64,000 bases of DNA from Lacticaseibacillus suibinensis. GTDB lineage: Bacteria > Bacillota > Bacilli > Lactobacillales > Lactobacillaceae. The notes below the pieces were generated by a model. The model saw nothing but the letters and a program-made list of their open reading frames with translations. It had not been told where the DNA came from and did no database searches. Shown piece by piece: positions 8,530 to 16,866 of the stretch. The position numbers were made by a program, and so were the translations under genes. Position 1 is the stretch's first letter. Each line of letters starts with the position of its first letter. The stretch is taken from positions 1 to 64,000 of the forward strand of contig NZ_RHOK01000007.1 in NCBI RefSeq assembly GCF_003946175.1, written 5' to 3'.

Positions 8530-10281
8530 ATGCAGATTTTAATTAATCAAATTAGTTATCGTAGTCACGGTCCTAAAGTGGCGATTGTGCAAAGCGCGCA
8601 GCCGCTCACGAACGCCACCTTCATCCTGGCAGACACTGAGGGTACCGTGGTTTTGACTGGCCCGGTCACCGCTGTCGGCACCGTCGCGCACTGGCACACC
8701 GGGACTTATAGCACCATCGACTTTTCTGCGGCAGAAACGGAAGGCAAGTTTCAACTTAGTGTGAAGGCCGACCAAGGCACCGGACACTCTGCCCGCTTCA
8801 CCATCGACCACGGCTATATGGATCTGCGCCTGATTTCCGCCATGACTTATTGGTTCAAAGGCCAGCGCGCAGACGGCGAATGGGCTGCGCATGATCAGCA
8901 TGCCGAATTCATGGGTGCGCGCGAAGGCACTTGGAATGTGGCAGGCGGCTGGTTTGATGCCACTGGTGATGTCGGTGTGCATCTTTCCCACCAGTCGCAC
9001 ACGGCTTATTACAATCCGCAGCAAATGGCCTTTTCCGCCTACGCTTTTTATCAGTTGACGGAACAACTGGCGCATGGCGATGAGGCCTTCACCATCGTTA
9101 AGCGCCGCATTTTGGCTGAAGCTTCTTACGGTGCCGATTCGGTGATGCATCGCTTCGTGCCGACTCGCGGCTTCATCAAGTCCATCGATCGGCCGAGCGC
9201 TTATGCGGTGATGTCCGACACGCGGCAAATGGCGTATGAATTGCACCACAGCTCTGACCAGTTCGGCGAAGCCGCCACGGCAGCGCAAGAAACCGTCACC
9301 GATTTGAACTACGAAAGCTCCTTCCGCTCTGGCGGCGGCAGTGCGATTGCCACCTTGGCGATTGCTGGTCGTCACTACTATCCCGGCGCTGAGTATACCA
9401 GCGGTAACTACATCCAAACCGCGAAACAAGCCTATCGCTATCTCAAGGCCCATAACAACGAACTCACCAACGACGGTAAAACCAATCTGGTCGATGCCTA
9501 CTGCGCTTTGCTCGCTACGGTCGAGCTGTACAAAACCACCGAAGAATACGGCTATCTGCTGGAAGCCCGCGACTGGGCCACTCAAATCGAAAATGCCGTG
9601 GTGACTCAGGCTGGCTATCCTTGGCTGACGGTGGATCAAGACATGCCGTTCACCCATCCGGCCGACGAAGGTCTCCCATTGTTTGCCTTAGCGCTCTATG
9701 CTGAAGTCGAAAATGAACCGCAGCAAGCGCAAGCCGCCCAAACCGCCGCGAAGACGCTGCTCGAAAGCCTGATTGCCATGTCAGCCAGCGTGAATAATCC
9801 CTTTGATTACGCTCGGATTTGGGCCAAGGATAACCCGCAAGATGCTTTGCGCACCCAGTTCTTCTTCCCGCACCACACTGCCGCTGCCCCTTGGTGGCAA
9901 GGGGAAAACGCGCGCCTGGCTAGCCTTGCAACGGCGACGTTCAAGCTAGCCGCCACCACTGAAGGCGAGCAAAAAGAGCAATTCATCGCCTTTGGCCAAG
10001 CGCAGCTGGATTGGATCGAAGGCCGCAACCCCTTCGATAGCGCGATGATTGAAGGCTTCGGCCGCAACCATATTCAATACCACTTCGGCGACCGGGTGGA
10101 CTTCCTGAACGCCCCTGGTGGCATTGTCAACGGCATTACCAGCGGCATCGAGGATGAGCAAGACATCGCTTTTGTCCGCGGGCCGGAAGACGGCGTCGAT
10201 GACAATTGGCGCTGGGCCGAACAATGGCTCCCGCATGTTAGCTGGATGCTGCTGGCGCTGGGGCAAAAGAGCACCCTATAA
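8530..10281 (+). CDS. Glycoside hydrolase family 9, possible exo-beta-glucosaminidase
   Basis: This 583-residue intracellular GH9 enzyme has an N-terminal Ig-like domain (about 1-95) followed by the catalytic barrel. The active-site loop reads GGWFDATGD. Asp143 and Asp147 are four residues apart rather than three as in cellulases, and the C-terminal acid is probably Glu564 in WRWAEQWLPH. From memory, the characterised GH9 exo-beta-D-glucosaminidase of Photobacterium uses Asp139, Asp143 and Glu555, a very similar layout. AGGAGG precedes the ATG, eleven bases after the SIS gene. It is the last gene of the operon. A non-reducing-end beta-glucosidase role is the alternative. Confidence 0.85.
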   Translation: MQILINQISYRSHGPKVAIVQSAQPLTNATFILADTEGTVVLTGPVTAVGTVAHWHTGTYSTIDFSAAETEGKFQLSVKADQGTGHSARFTIDHGYMDLRLISAMTYWFKGQRADGEWAAHDQHAEFMGAREGTWNVAGGWFDATGDVGVHLSHQSHTAYYNPQQMAFSAYAFYQLTEQLAHGDEAFTIVKRRILAEASYGADSVMHRFVPTRGFIKSIDRPSAYAVMSDTRQMAYELHHSSDQFGEAATAAQETVTDLNYESSFRSGGGSAIATLAIAGRHYYPGAEYTSGNYIQTAKQAYRYLKAHNNELTNDGKTNLVDAYCALLATVELYKTTEEYGYLLEARDWATQIENAVVTQAGYPWLTVDQDMPFTHPADEGLPLFALALYAEVENEPQQAQAAQTAAKTLLESLIAMSASVNNPFDYARIWAKDNPQDALRTQFFFPHHTAAAPWWQGENARLASLATATFKLAATTEGEQKEQFIAFGQAQLDWIEGRNPFDSAMIEGFGRNHIQYHFGDRVDFLNAPGGIVNGITSGIEDEQDIAFVRGPEDGVDDNWRWAEQWLPHVSWMLLALGQKSTL

Positions 10282-10283
10282 TT

Positions 10284-10412
10284 TGGGCTGAGCCAAAAAG
10301 CGCTTCTAGCCCAGAGGATAAGCCGCACGCCCGACCAAGCCTGTACTTAGGCTTGACCGGGCGTGCGGCTTATCCGGCTAGGGCGTTGCTTTTCGGCTCG
10401 TAACGCTGCTGG
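10284..10412. repeat. Long hairpin element, divergent relative of the palindromic family (R8)
   Basis: At its core is a hairpin with perfect 18-bp arms (10316-10333 and 10358-10375) and an inner 7-bp stem, CAAGCCT/AGGCTTG. Flanking pairs (GAGCC/GGCTC, TAGCC/GGCTA) recall the nested layout of the other repeats, and GGCGTTGC is shared. The conserved GTAGCCTAGC block is absent. It follows the GH9 stop codon and may also serve as an mRNA 3-prime end structure. Confidence 0.6.
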
Positions 10413-10524
10413 AATTGGCTCGCCAAGCGTAATCAAGCCAGTTCAAGACGCGGCTTTTTGCTTTCGCCTGACTTTATTTCTCCTCAGGCTTTGTTACACT
10501 GGAAAGTGAAATGGAGGTTTTCTT

Positions 10525-11502
10525 ATGAAATACCGGACATTAGGTAAGAGCGGTTTTAACATCAGTGAAGTGTCCTTGGGGACTTGGCAGCTGGGCGGCA
10601 AATGGGGCGCCCCGTTCAACCAAAAGGATGCCGATGACACCTTGGCCGAGGCTTACGCGCAAGGGGTCAACTTCTTTGATACCGCCGATGGCTATCAAGA
10701 TGGCAACTCGGAACGCACCGTCGGCAATTTTGTCCGTCAGCACCCTGACGTGCACTTCACCACCAAAATGGGCCGCAAGGAATCGCCACTGACGGTTGAC
10801 CACTTCGATGCTGCACACTTAGACCGTTACGTTGATGAATCGCTGCAGAACATGAAACTGGACGCGCTGGATATGGTGCTGCTCCACTGCCCGCCGATGT
10901 CGCTTTATTACCAACCAGAAATGTTCTGGCATCTGGATCAGCTGAAAAAAGCTGGCAAAATCCGCAATTATGGCGTGTCGGTAGAACGCGTCGAAGAAGG
11001 GCTCAAGGCCTTGCAGTATGACATCAGTGCCGTCGAAATCATTTTTAACATGTTTCGGCTGCGCCCGGCGGCTCATTTCTTCGCCGCCGCCAAAGCAGCC
11101 AACGTCGGCATCCTCGCCCGGGTGCCCCTGGCTTCAGGCCTGCTGTCAGGCAAGTACACTGCTGACACCAAGTTTGCCCCAACCGACCAGCGGAGCAATA
11201 ACCGTAACGGCGAACTGTTCGACAAAGGCGAAACCTTCTCTGGGGTGGATTACCTCACTGGCGTCAAGGCTGCGGCCGAACTCAAGCGGCGCTTAGGCAC
11301 CGACGATCTGGCCGGCATGGCGCTCCGTTACATCCTGATGCACGACGCTGTGTCCGCTGTCATTCCCGGCGCCAGCAACCCGACGCAGATTGAGCGCAAC
11401 ACCCGCGCCTCTGAACTGCCGGCGTTGACACCGGCGCAAATGACCGCGGTGCAGGATGTGTATAACGCGTCCATCAAGAATCCCGTTGACTACCTCTGGT
11501 AA
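10525..11502 (+). CDS. Aldo/keto reductase
   Basis: This 325-residue NADPH-dependent oxidoreductase of the AKR superfamily has the N-terminal YRTLGKSGFNISEVSLGTWQ typical of the YghZ/PhnO-like group. The catalytic Asp-Tyr segment FDTADGYQDGNSE is near residue 55, and the nucleotide-binding IPGASNPTQIERN lies near the C terminus. It has its own GGAGG site and an upstream TGTTACACT extended -10 at 10492-10500. It is monocistronic between the hairpin element and a terminator. Substrate unknown. Confidence 0.9.
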   Translation: MKYRTLGKSGFNISEVSLGTWQLGGKWGAPFNQKDADDTLAEAYAQGVNFFDTADGYQDGNSERTVGNFVRQHPDVHFTTKMGRKESPLTVDHFDAAHLDRYVDESLQNMKLDALDMVLLHCPPMSLYYQPEMFWHLDQLKKAGKIRNYGVSVERVEEGLKALQYDISAVEIIFNMFRLRPAAHFFAAAKAANVGILARVPLASGLLSGKYTADTKFAPTDQRSNNRNGELFDKGETFSGVDYLTGVKAAAELKRRLGTDDLAGMALRYILMHDAVSAVIPGASNPTQIERNTRASELPALTPAQMTAVQDVYNASIKNPVDYLW

Positions 11503-11516
11503 CCCAAGAATCCAAA

Positions 11517-11562
11517 CGACGGCCACCATTTCCTAAGTTGGAAGTGATGGCCGCCGTTTTTT
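11517..11562. terminator. Terminator between the aldo/keto reductase and purA
   Basis: A long stem (ACGACGGCCACCATTTC pairing with GAAGTGATGGCCGCCGT, with mismatches) is followed by six T on the plus strand. It lies between convergent genes and can serve both. Confidence 0.85.
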
Positions 11563-11570
11563 AGTTTAAG

Positions 11571-12860
11571 TTAGAATTTCTGCCACACATCAGCGAGCAC
11601 ATTGGTTTGCTCCCGATCAGGACCCACTGAAAAGGTCAGTAAATCCACGTTGATCAGCTCGGCAATGCGCGCGACGTAATAGCGAGCGTTTGCTGGTAGG
11701 TCAGCCAAGGTTTTGGCGCCAGTGATGTCTTCATCCCAGCCTGGTAGCTCTTCGTAAATCGGCTTGCAAGCGGCCAGCTCTTTCAAGGAAGCTGGGTAAC
11801 GGGTGATAGTCTCACCATTCAGGTCATATGCCGTGCAGATTTTAACGGTTTTGAGGCCGGTGAGCACGTCAATCGAGTTCAAGGCCAAATCGGTCACCCC
11901 AGCTACGCGGCGGGCATGGTTGACCACCACCGCGTCGAACCAGCCGATGCGCCGCGGACGGCCAGTCACAGTGCCGTATTCATGGCCGGCTTCGCGGATG
12001 AAGTTGCCATCAGCATCGAACAATTCAGTGGGGAATGGGCCATCCCCGACCCGTGAGGTGTAGGCCTTCGCGACGCCCACCACGCGGTCGATTTTGCTGG
12101 CGCCAACCCCGGAACCGGTGGAAACCCCACCGGCCGGATTAGAGCTGGTGACGAATGGATACGTGCCTTGGTCGATATCCAGCATCGTGCCTTGTGCACC
12201 TTCAAACAGCACGTTGTCGCCGGCATCGATGGCATCGTTCAAAACCACCGAGGTATCGCAAACATACTGCTTCAGCTGTTGGCCGTAGCCATAATATTCT
12301 TCGAAGATGTCCTCGAAGGCCATCGGCTCAGCGTCATAAATCTTAGTGAATAGCTGATTTTTCTCAGCGAGGTTGGCTTTGAGCTTGGTTTCAAAGGTTT
12401 CTTTATCTAATAAATCCGCAATGCGAATGCCGACCCGCGCCGCCTTATCCATGTAGGCCGGGCCGATGCCACGGTTCGTGGTACCGATTTTACCGGCGCC
12501 TTTAGCGGCTTCCTGCAGCTTATCCAGCGCGATGTGGTAAGGCAAAATCACTTGGGCCCGATCGGAAACTCGCAGGTTATCACCAGCAACGCCTTGAGCC
12601 TTGATATGCGCTAACTCTTCAACCAGACTCTTCGGGTTCACGACCACGCCGTTGCCAATCACAGACAACTGGTGGGCATGCAAAATCCCAGAAGGAATCA
12701 GGCGCAGCTTGTACACCTGCCCGTCACTGTGAATGGTATGGCCGGCGTTGTCACCGCCTTGATACCGGCTAATGATTTTGGCCCCTTGACTGAGGAAATC
12801 GGTAATTTTGCCTTTCCCTTCGTCGCCCCACTGCGTTCCGACTACAACGACTGTTCCCAT
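11571..12860 (-). CDS. purA: Adenylosuccinate synthase
   Basis: This 429-residue GTP-dependent enzyme joins IMP and aspartate to give adenylosuccinate in AMP synthesis. The N terminus [15 protein letters not shown] carries the GTP/IMP-binding loop. [19 protein letters not shown] and SVGPDRE are standard family motifs, and the length is normal. AAGGAG precedes the start. In this organism group it commonly lies downstream of dnaB, as here, but a terminator and one extra gene separate them, so it is transcribed alone. Confidence 0.98.
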   Translation of the reverse strand: MGTVVVVGTQWGDEGKGKITDFLSQGAKIISRYQGGDNAGHTIHSDGQVYKLRLIPSGILHAHQLSVIGNGVVVNPKSLVEELAHIKAQGVAGDNLRVSDRAQVILPYHIALDKLQEAAKGAGKIGTTNRGIGPAYMDKAARVGIRIADLLDKETFETKLKANLAEKNQLFTKIYDAEPMAFEDIFEEYYGYGQQLKQYVCDTSVVLNDAIDAGDNVLFEGAQGTMLDIDQGTYPFVTSSNPAGGVSTGSGVGASKIDRVVGVAKAYTSRVGDGPFPTELFDADGNFIREAGHEYGTVTGRPRRIGWFDAVVVNHARRVAGVTDLALNSIDVLTGLKTVKICTAYDLNGETITRYPASLKELAACKPIYEELPGWDEDITGAKTLADLPANARYYVARIAELINVDLLTFSVGPDREQTNVLADVWQKF

Positions 12861-12991
12861 GAATGATCGCTCCTTAGTTGTCTATCGCATCAAAATCAAA
12901 ATCCTTTAATGCCACCAAGTATTCTACCAACTATGAGCGCCTGAGGCAAGGCAAAACCCGAATATTAATATTTTGACGCCTTAATTAAAAG

Positions 12992-13024
12992 AAAAAAGCC
13001 GAACATTTTCAGTTCGACTTTTTT
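12992..13024. terminator. Terminator between the repeat-domain protein gene and purA
   Basis: The hairpin AAAAAAGCCGAAC/GTTCGACTTTTTT has T-runs in both directions. On the minus strand it ends the gene at 13054-14214 before purA. Confidence 0.85.
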
Positions 13025-13053
13025 GATCTTCCTTGATAAACGAATAATACTCG

Positions 13054-14214
13054 TTAACGGGTTTGATGAGCGCGCGCCTCTTGCAAGTAGGCATAGATGT
13101 GGCCAAAAGCAATTTCTTGCACCTCATCGAAGGTCACGGCCACGGGTTCGTCCTCACTGGGGACGCTGATCTCAAACCCGGTTTGATCCGGATTCTCTGG
13201 GATGCCCATCAGGTGGGCATTTTCATTTTGCACCCGGACGCGGACCACCCGTTCAAAGGCCGCTGCTTCGTTGATCAAGCTGCGGAACAAATCCTCGGAG
13301 CGGTCGAATTCGCGGTCGGCATTCAGCACCGGCTGTTTCTCCAGGTGATGGGCCGTCATCCAGTCGCTATACGCTTTGACCGTTTGCAGGTAATCCGAAG
13401 CGGTAATCACGCTTTGAATGCTCGTCAGCCGCAGCGCGACATAGCCGCCGAATTGCCCGGCCATGTCTTTCAAGCGTAGCACCACCGTCTCGGCGTTAAC
13501 GGCGTTAACGGCCTTCACCGCCCCCACGTAGAATTGGTCACCAGCATTGCGCGGCATCGCCGCCAGCAGCTGGCCGGATTGCTCGGCCTCGTTGAACAAG
13601 GCCTCCAGCTGGCCATCATTTTGGGTGATTTCAGTGCGCACATGCTTGAGCTGGTTGCGCTGCTTAAGCAGTTCAGTTTCCAAATGCAGCTCTAGGCCTT
13701 CGCATTCCACCACCAGCACATCGGAAAAATCGACTTGCAAATAGCGGACATCGGTGTAGTTGAACTTGTTGAACACCGACAACGTCAGCCGGTCGTCAGC
13801 CACCGCGGTGACCTGACCTTCCAGATAACTATCATCATCGGCCAAAATCACCAAGATGACTTCGCCACTGGTTTGCGCATGCAAGGCCAGTTGGTGCAAG
13901 AGGTTTTGTCGCGGGTCAAAAGCCAGCGGTTTTTGCGGCGTGAGGCCGATGAAATGATGCTCCGCTGCCACGCGCATGCGAAACGACATATCGACCAAGT
14001 CATCGCCAGCGAATTCGACTTGTTCAATCGCCGGAAAGGCAATCAGCACAGCGCCATCTGCCAGCCCCGCATCGTTATACGTGGCCAACAAGACGCTTTG
14101 CTTGCCCAACAGCTGGACATAGCCGGTATAAAAATCATCTGTATCGCGTTGATAGACATTGATCAAGAGCTTTTCGTTGAGCGCCGTCATCAAACTCATC
14201 AAAATAGCATCCAT
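13054..14214 (-). CDS. Hypothetical protein with repeated small beta-barrel domains
   Basis: This 386-residue soluble protein is not recognised as a named family. Four segments of about 60 residues (near 12-80, 115-180, 220-285 and 320-380) share one pattern: a hydrophobic strand, an aromatic-x-Gly-x-Val step, alternating strands and a final I/V-x-x-V strand. This resembles repeated Sm-like or SH3-like barrels. A charged, probably helical stretch (about 180-215) sits in the middle. There is no signal peptide or membrane segment. The ATG at 14214 has AAAGGAGG upstream. It lies between dnaB and purA and is followed by a terminator. The function is unknown, and nucleic-acid binding is only a possibility. 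Confidence 0.75.
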   Translation of the reverse strand: MDAILMSLMTALNEKLLINVYQRDTDDFYTGYVQLLGKQSVLLATYNDAGLADGAVLIAFPAIEQVEFAGDDLVDMSFRMRVAAEHHFIGLTPQKPLAFDPRQNLLHQLALHAQTSGEVILVILADDDSYLEGQVTAVADDRLTLSVFNKFNYTDVRYLQVDFSDVLVVECEGLELHLETELLKQRNQLKHVRTEITQNDGQLEALFNEAEQSGQLLAAMPRNAGDQFYVGAVKAVNAVNAETVVLRLKDMAGQFGGYVALRLTSIQSVITASDYLQTVKAYSDWMTAHHLEKQPVLNADREFDRSEDLFRSLINEAAAFERVVRVRVQNENAHLMGIPENPDQTGFEISVPSEDEPVAVTFDEVQEIAFGHIYAYLQEARAHQTR

Positions 14215-14284
14215 GGGCCGGCCTCCTTTCGGGAAATGTGGGGGAACTTGTGAGTAGCTTTAGTTGAGATTTTGTTGCGTGTTT

Positions 14285-14452
14285 CTAGTTGCGCTGCGGT
14301 TGGCAACGCTCGAGCGATTAGCTACGCATCAGCCCTCGCCGCTTTCAGCGGCAATGACTGACGCTAGGCTACTCGTAGCGCAGAGCGCGTACAAGCTGAC
14401 ATGCGTTAGAAAGGCTACTCGTCGAGCTAAAAGCGCCAACCCCCACGGCCTT
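14285..14452 (-). repeat. Palindromic element R2a, with 40-bp insertion
   Basis: This is the first of four tandem copies in reverse orientation (starting TAGTTGCGCTGC on the plus strand). The outer stem is GGTTGGC/GCCAACC and an inner one is CGCCGC/GCGGC. At 14376-14416 it carries an extra 40-bp segment containing GACATGCG and GTAC, flanked by a duplicated GGCTACTCG. The same segment, as its reverse complement, is inserted at the same place in copy R4. Confidence 0.8.
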
Positions 14453-14453
14453 C

Positions 14454-14580
14454 CTAGTGGCGTTGCGCGAGACCTACGCCCGAGCAGCTAGCTACGCTCT
14501 GAGCCTCGAAGCAAAGTTCAGCTTCAAGGCTCAAAGCTAGGCTACCTGTCGGGCTAAGTGCGGCCTCGCTCCACAGCCTT
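14454..14580 (-). repeat. Palindromic element R2b
   Basis: This is the second tandem copy. The conserved GCTAGCTACG and GCTAGGCTACC blocks are present, with stems GAGCCT/AGGCTC and GAAGC/GCTTC specific to this copy. The next copy follows directly, with a period near 128 bp. Confidence 0.8.
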
Positions 14581-14582
14581 TC

Positions 14583-14711
14583 CTAGTTGCGCTGCGCGAG
14601 GCCAACACCGGAGTGATTAGCTACGCCAGCTGGCCCGCCGCCAAAAAACGGCGGCAAACCATCTGGCTAGGCTAATCATCCGGCTAAGTGCGGCCTCGCT
14701 CCACAGCCTTT
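14583..14711 (-). repeat. Palindromic element R2c
   Basis: This is the third tandem copy. Stems found by eye are outer GAGGCC/GGCCTC, then CCGG/CCGG, GATTAG/CTAATC, CCAG/CTGG and an inner CCGCC/GGCGG hairpin around an A-rich loop. Confidence 0.8.
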
Positions 14712-14838
14712 CTAGTTGCGCTGCGGTTGGCAACGGATGAGTGTCTAGCTACGTCCAGGTCCTCGAGGCCAAAACCCGGCCTCAATGCCCTGGACTAGGC
14801 TAGCCATCATCCTAAGCCCGCCAACCTCCACAGCCTTT
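14712..14838 (-). repeat. Palindromic element R2d
   Basis: This is the fourth tandem copy, ending just before the dnaB stop codon. Stems are outer GGTTGG/CCAACC, GGATGA/TCATCC, GTCCAGG/CCTGGAC and inner GAGGCC/GGCCTC. The array fills the whole gap between dnaB and the upstream-coordinate gene. Confidence 0.8.
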
Positions 14839-14841
14839 TCT

Positions 14842-16242
14842 TTATGCTGGGACTGGGGAAATCGAGCTGAACTTATTGTACGACTTCACAAACAGCAGGT
14901 TCACGGTGCCGCGCGCACCGGAACGGTTTTTCTCGACGATAACTTCCACTGGACCCACGTCGGGTTCGTCTTGGTTTTGCCCTTGACCCTGACCTTGGCC
15001 ACCATCTTCATCGCCGTCTTCACCATCTCGGTAGTAGTCTTCCCGGTACAGGAAGGCAACGATATCGGCGTCCTGTTCGATTGAGCCGGATTCACGGATA
15101 TCAGAAAGCACCGGCCGCTTGTCTTGGCGTTGTTCCACGCCACGCGAGAGCTGTGACAGCGCGATGACTGGGCAATGCAGTTCCTTAGCAAGCTTCTTCA
15201 GCTGCCGGGAAATCGCCGAGACTTCTTGCTGGCGGTTTTCCTGACCGGAGCCTTCAATCAGCTGCAGGTAATCAATCACCACTAACCCCAGAGGCCGCCC
15301 GTTTTGTTCACACTCTTTTTGCAACTTCAGGCATTGCGCACGAATCTGGGCCACGCGAATGCCGGGAGTGTCATCGATATAGATGCTGGCCTGGCTTAAG
15401 CTGCCCATCGCCACCACCAAGTTCTGCCACTCGTCGCCGTTGAGCTGGCCAGTGCGCAGGTGCTGAGAATCGATGTTACCTTCTGCACAGAGCATGCGGT
15501 TAACCAAGGATTCGGCACTCATTTCCAGCGAAAACATCGCGACGGTTTTGTCGGTTTTGGTGCCGACATTCTGCGCCACATTCAGCACGAACGCGGTTTT
15601 CCCGACGGCTGGGCGGGCGGCTAATATAATCAGTTCATCGTCGTGCAAGCCAGTGGTCAGCTCATCCAGCGCCTTGAAGCCAGTGGGCAGGCCGGTGATG
15701 GTTTGATCGCCTTGCGCCAGCTTGTCGACTTCCGCCATGGCGTCATTCAGCACATCTTTGATGGGCTTGAATCCGGAATGGTTATTGCCATCGCTGACCG
15801 CCATAATCATGGATTCGGCATTTTCCATCAAATCTGGGACATTGGCCTGGTCGTCGTAGCTTTGCTGAATAATTTGTTCCGAGGTGCTGATCAACCGCCG
15901 CAGCTGCGCTTTTTCGGCCACAATTTTGGCATAGTAAACCACATTAGCGGCGGTCGGCACGGCATCGGCTAAGTCGGCGAGGTACGGCACGCCGCCAATG
16001 TCATCCAGCTGTTTGTGGTCCTCTAAATAAGCCCGCACGGTCAAGACGTCAATGGCCTGGTCCTGCAGGGATAAGTCGCTCATCGCATGGAAAACCAGTT
16101 GGTGGGCGCGCTTATAAAAATCGTCTTCAACTAAGAACTCCTGCGCATCCGCCAGGGTCCGCGGCGCGAGGAAAACGCCGCCTAAAACTGCTTGTTCCGC
16201 CTCTAAGTCCTGCGGCGGGAGGCGCCGAATTTGATTATCCAT
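14842..16242 (-). CDS. dnaB: Replicative DNA helicase DnaB
   Basis: This 466-residue hexameric replication-fork helicase has the N-terminal DnaB domain (LPPQDLEAEQAVLGG) and a RecA-like motor with Walker A ARPAVGKT and the DYLQL Walker B segment. Near residue 420 the usual short linker after FLYREDYY is expanded into an acidic and Gly-Gln-rich tract (DGEDGDEDGG, then repeated GQ) before the conserved VEVIVEKNRSGARGTV. The ATG at 16242 is preferred over an upstream start because AAAGGAG precedes it. It lies downstream of rplI, with a terminator between them. Confidence 0.97.
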   Translation of the reverse strand: MDNQIRRLPPQDLEAEQAVLGGVFLAPRTLADAQEFLVEDDFYKRAHQLVFHAMSDLSLQDQAIDVLTVRAYLEDHKQLDDIGGVPYLADLADAVPTAANVVYYAKIVAEKAQLRRLISTSEQIIQQSYDDQANVPDLMENAESMIMAVSDGNNHSGFKPIKDVLNDAMAEVDKLAQGDQTITGLPTGFKALDELTTGLHDDELIILAARPAVGKTAFVLNVAQNVGTKTDKTVAMFSLEMSAESLVNRMLCAEGNIDSQHLRTGQLNGDEWQNLVVAMGSLSQASIYIDDTPGIRVAQIRAQCLKLQKECEQNGRPLGLVVIDYLQLIEGSGQENRQQEVSAISRQLKKLAKELHCPVIALSQLSRGVEQRQDKRPVLSDIRESGSIEQDADIVAFLYREDYYRDGEDGDEDGGQGQGQGQNQDEPDVGPVEVIVEKNRSGARGTVNLLFVKSYNKFSSISPVPA

Positions 16243-16342
16243 GACCAGACTCCTTTGGCTAACTGTCACTGCCGACTCGTTTTGTCGCTATCTTATATAG
16301 TTTAGTCGAGCAGCTTAGCATTCGCAACTAGCCCGCGCCATC

Positions 16343-16387
16343 AAAAAAGCGGCTGACCCACCCGCCTTGGCGTTTGGTCTCACCGCT
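16343..16387 (-). terminator. Terminator after rplI
   Basis: On the minus strand an imperfect stem (AGCGG-TGA-GACC pairing with GGGTC-A-GCCGCT) is followed by six T. It separates rplI from dnaB, so dnaB expression needs read-through or its own promoter near 16270-16330. Confidence 0.65.
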
Positions 16388-16395
16388 TGGAAAAA

Positions 16396-16851
16396 TTATT
16401 TTTGCGCCGTCACATGCACGCGGATTTTGGCATCCACACCTGGGTACAGGTGCACCGTCACATTGCGATAGCCCAAAGCCTTGATGGGCTCTGGCAAATC
16501 CATTTTGCGCTTGTCGACTTTGATCTGGTATTGCTTGTCGAGCGCTTGGGCGATTTGCTTGCTGGGAATGGAGCCGAACAGGCGGGAGTCTTCGCCGGCT
16601 TTGGATTGGATTTCAACCACAGTTTTGTCGTCTTCCAACTTGGTTTTGATGGCTTCGGCATCGGCTTTTTGTTCCGCTTCCTTCTTGGCTTCCAGCCGCT
16701 GCTGGCCTTCCAAGGCACTCATGGCCTGGCGCGTCGCCAGCTTGGCCTTGCCGTTTTTGATCAAGAAGTTCTGGGCGTAACCATCAGGTACGTCCTTGAC
16801 TTGCCCGCGCTTGCCTTTACCGCGCACGTCTTCCAAAAAAATCACTTTCAT
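16396..16851 (-). CDS. rplI: 50S ribosomal protein L9
   Basis: This 151-residue large-subunit protein has the N-terminal rRNA-binding domain [19 protein letters not shown], the long connecting helix rich in Lys, Glu and Ala (about 40-80) and the C-terminal domain. Length and order are normal. It follows gdpP by 15 bases, as in many Firmicutes. Confidence 0.97.
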   Translation of the reverse strand: MKVIFLEDVRGKGKRGQVKDVPDGYAQNFLIKNGKAKLATRQAMSALEGQQRLEAKKEAEQKADAEAIKTKLEDDKTVVEIQSKAGEDSRLFGSIPSKQIAQALDKQYQIKVDKRKMDLPEPIKALGYRNVTVHLYPGVDAKIRVHVTAQK

Positions 16852-16866
16852 GAGATGGCCTTCTTT

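Noticed and set aside
8539-9657. Minus-strand open frame of 372 codons opposite the second GH9 gene
   Set aside because: Shadow of the GH9 reading frame: no Shine-Dalgarno, no domain, and composition typical of antisense frames.
14285-14838. CRISPR array
   Set aside because: The units are about 128 bp, internally palindromic and variable within the stems, with no short identical repeats, unique spacers or cas genes.
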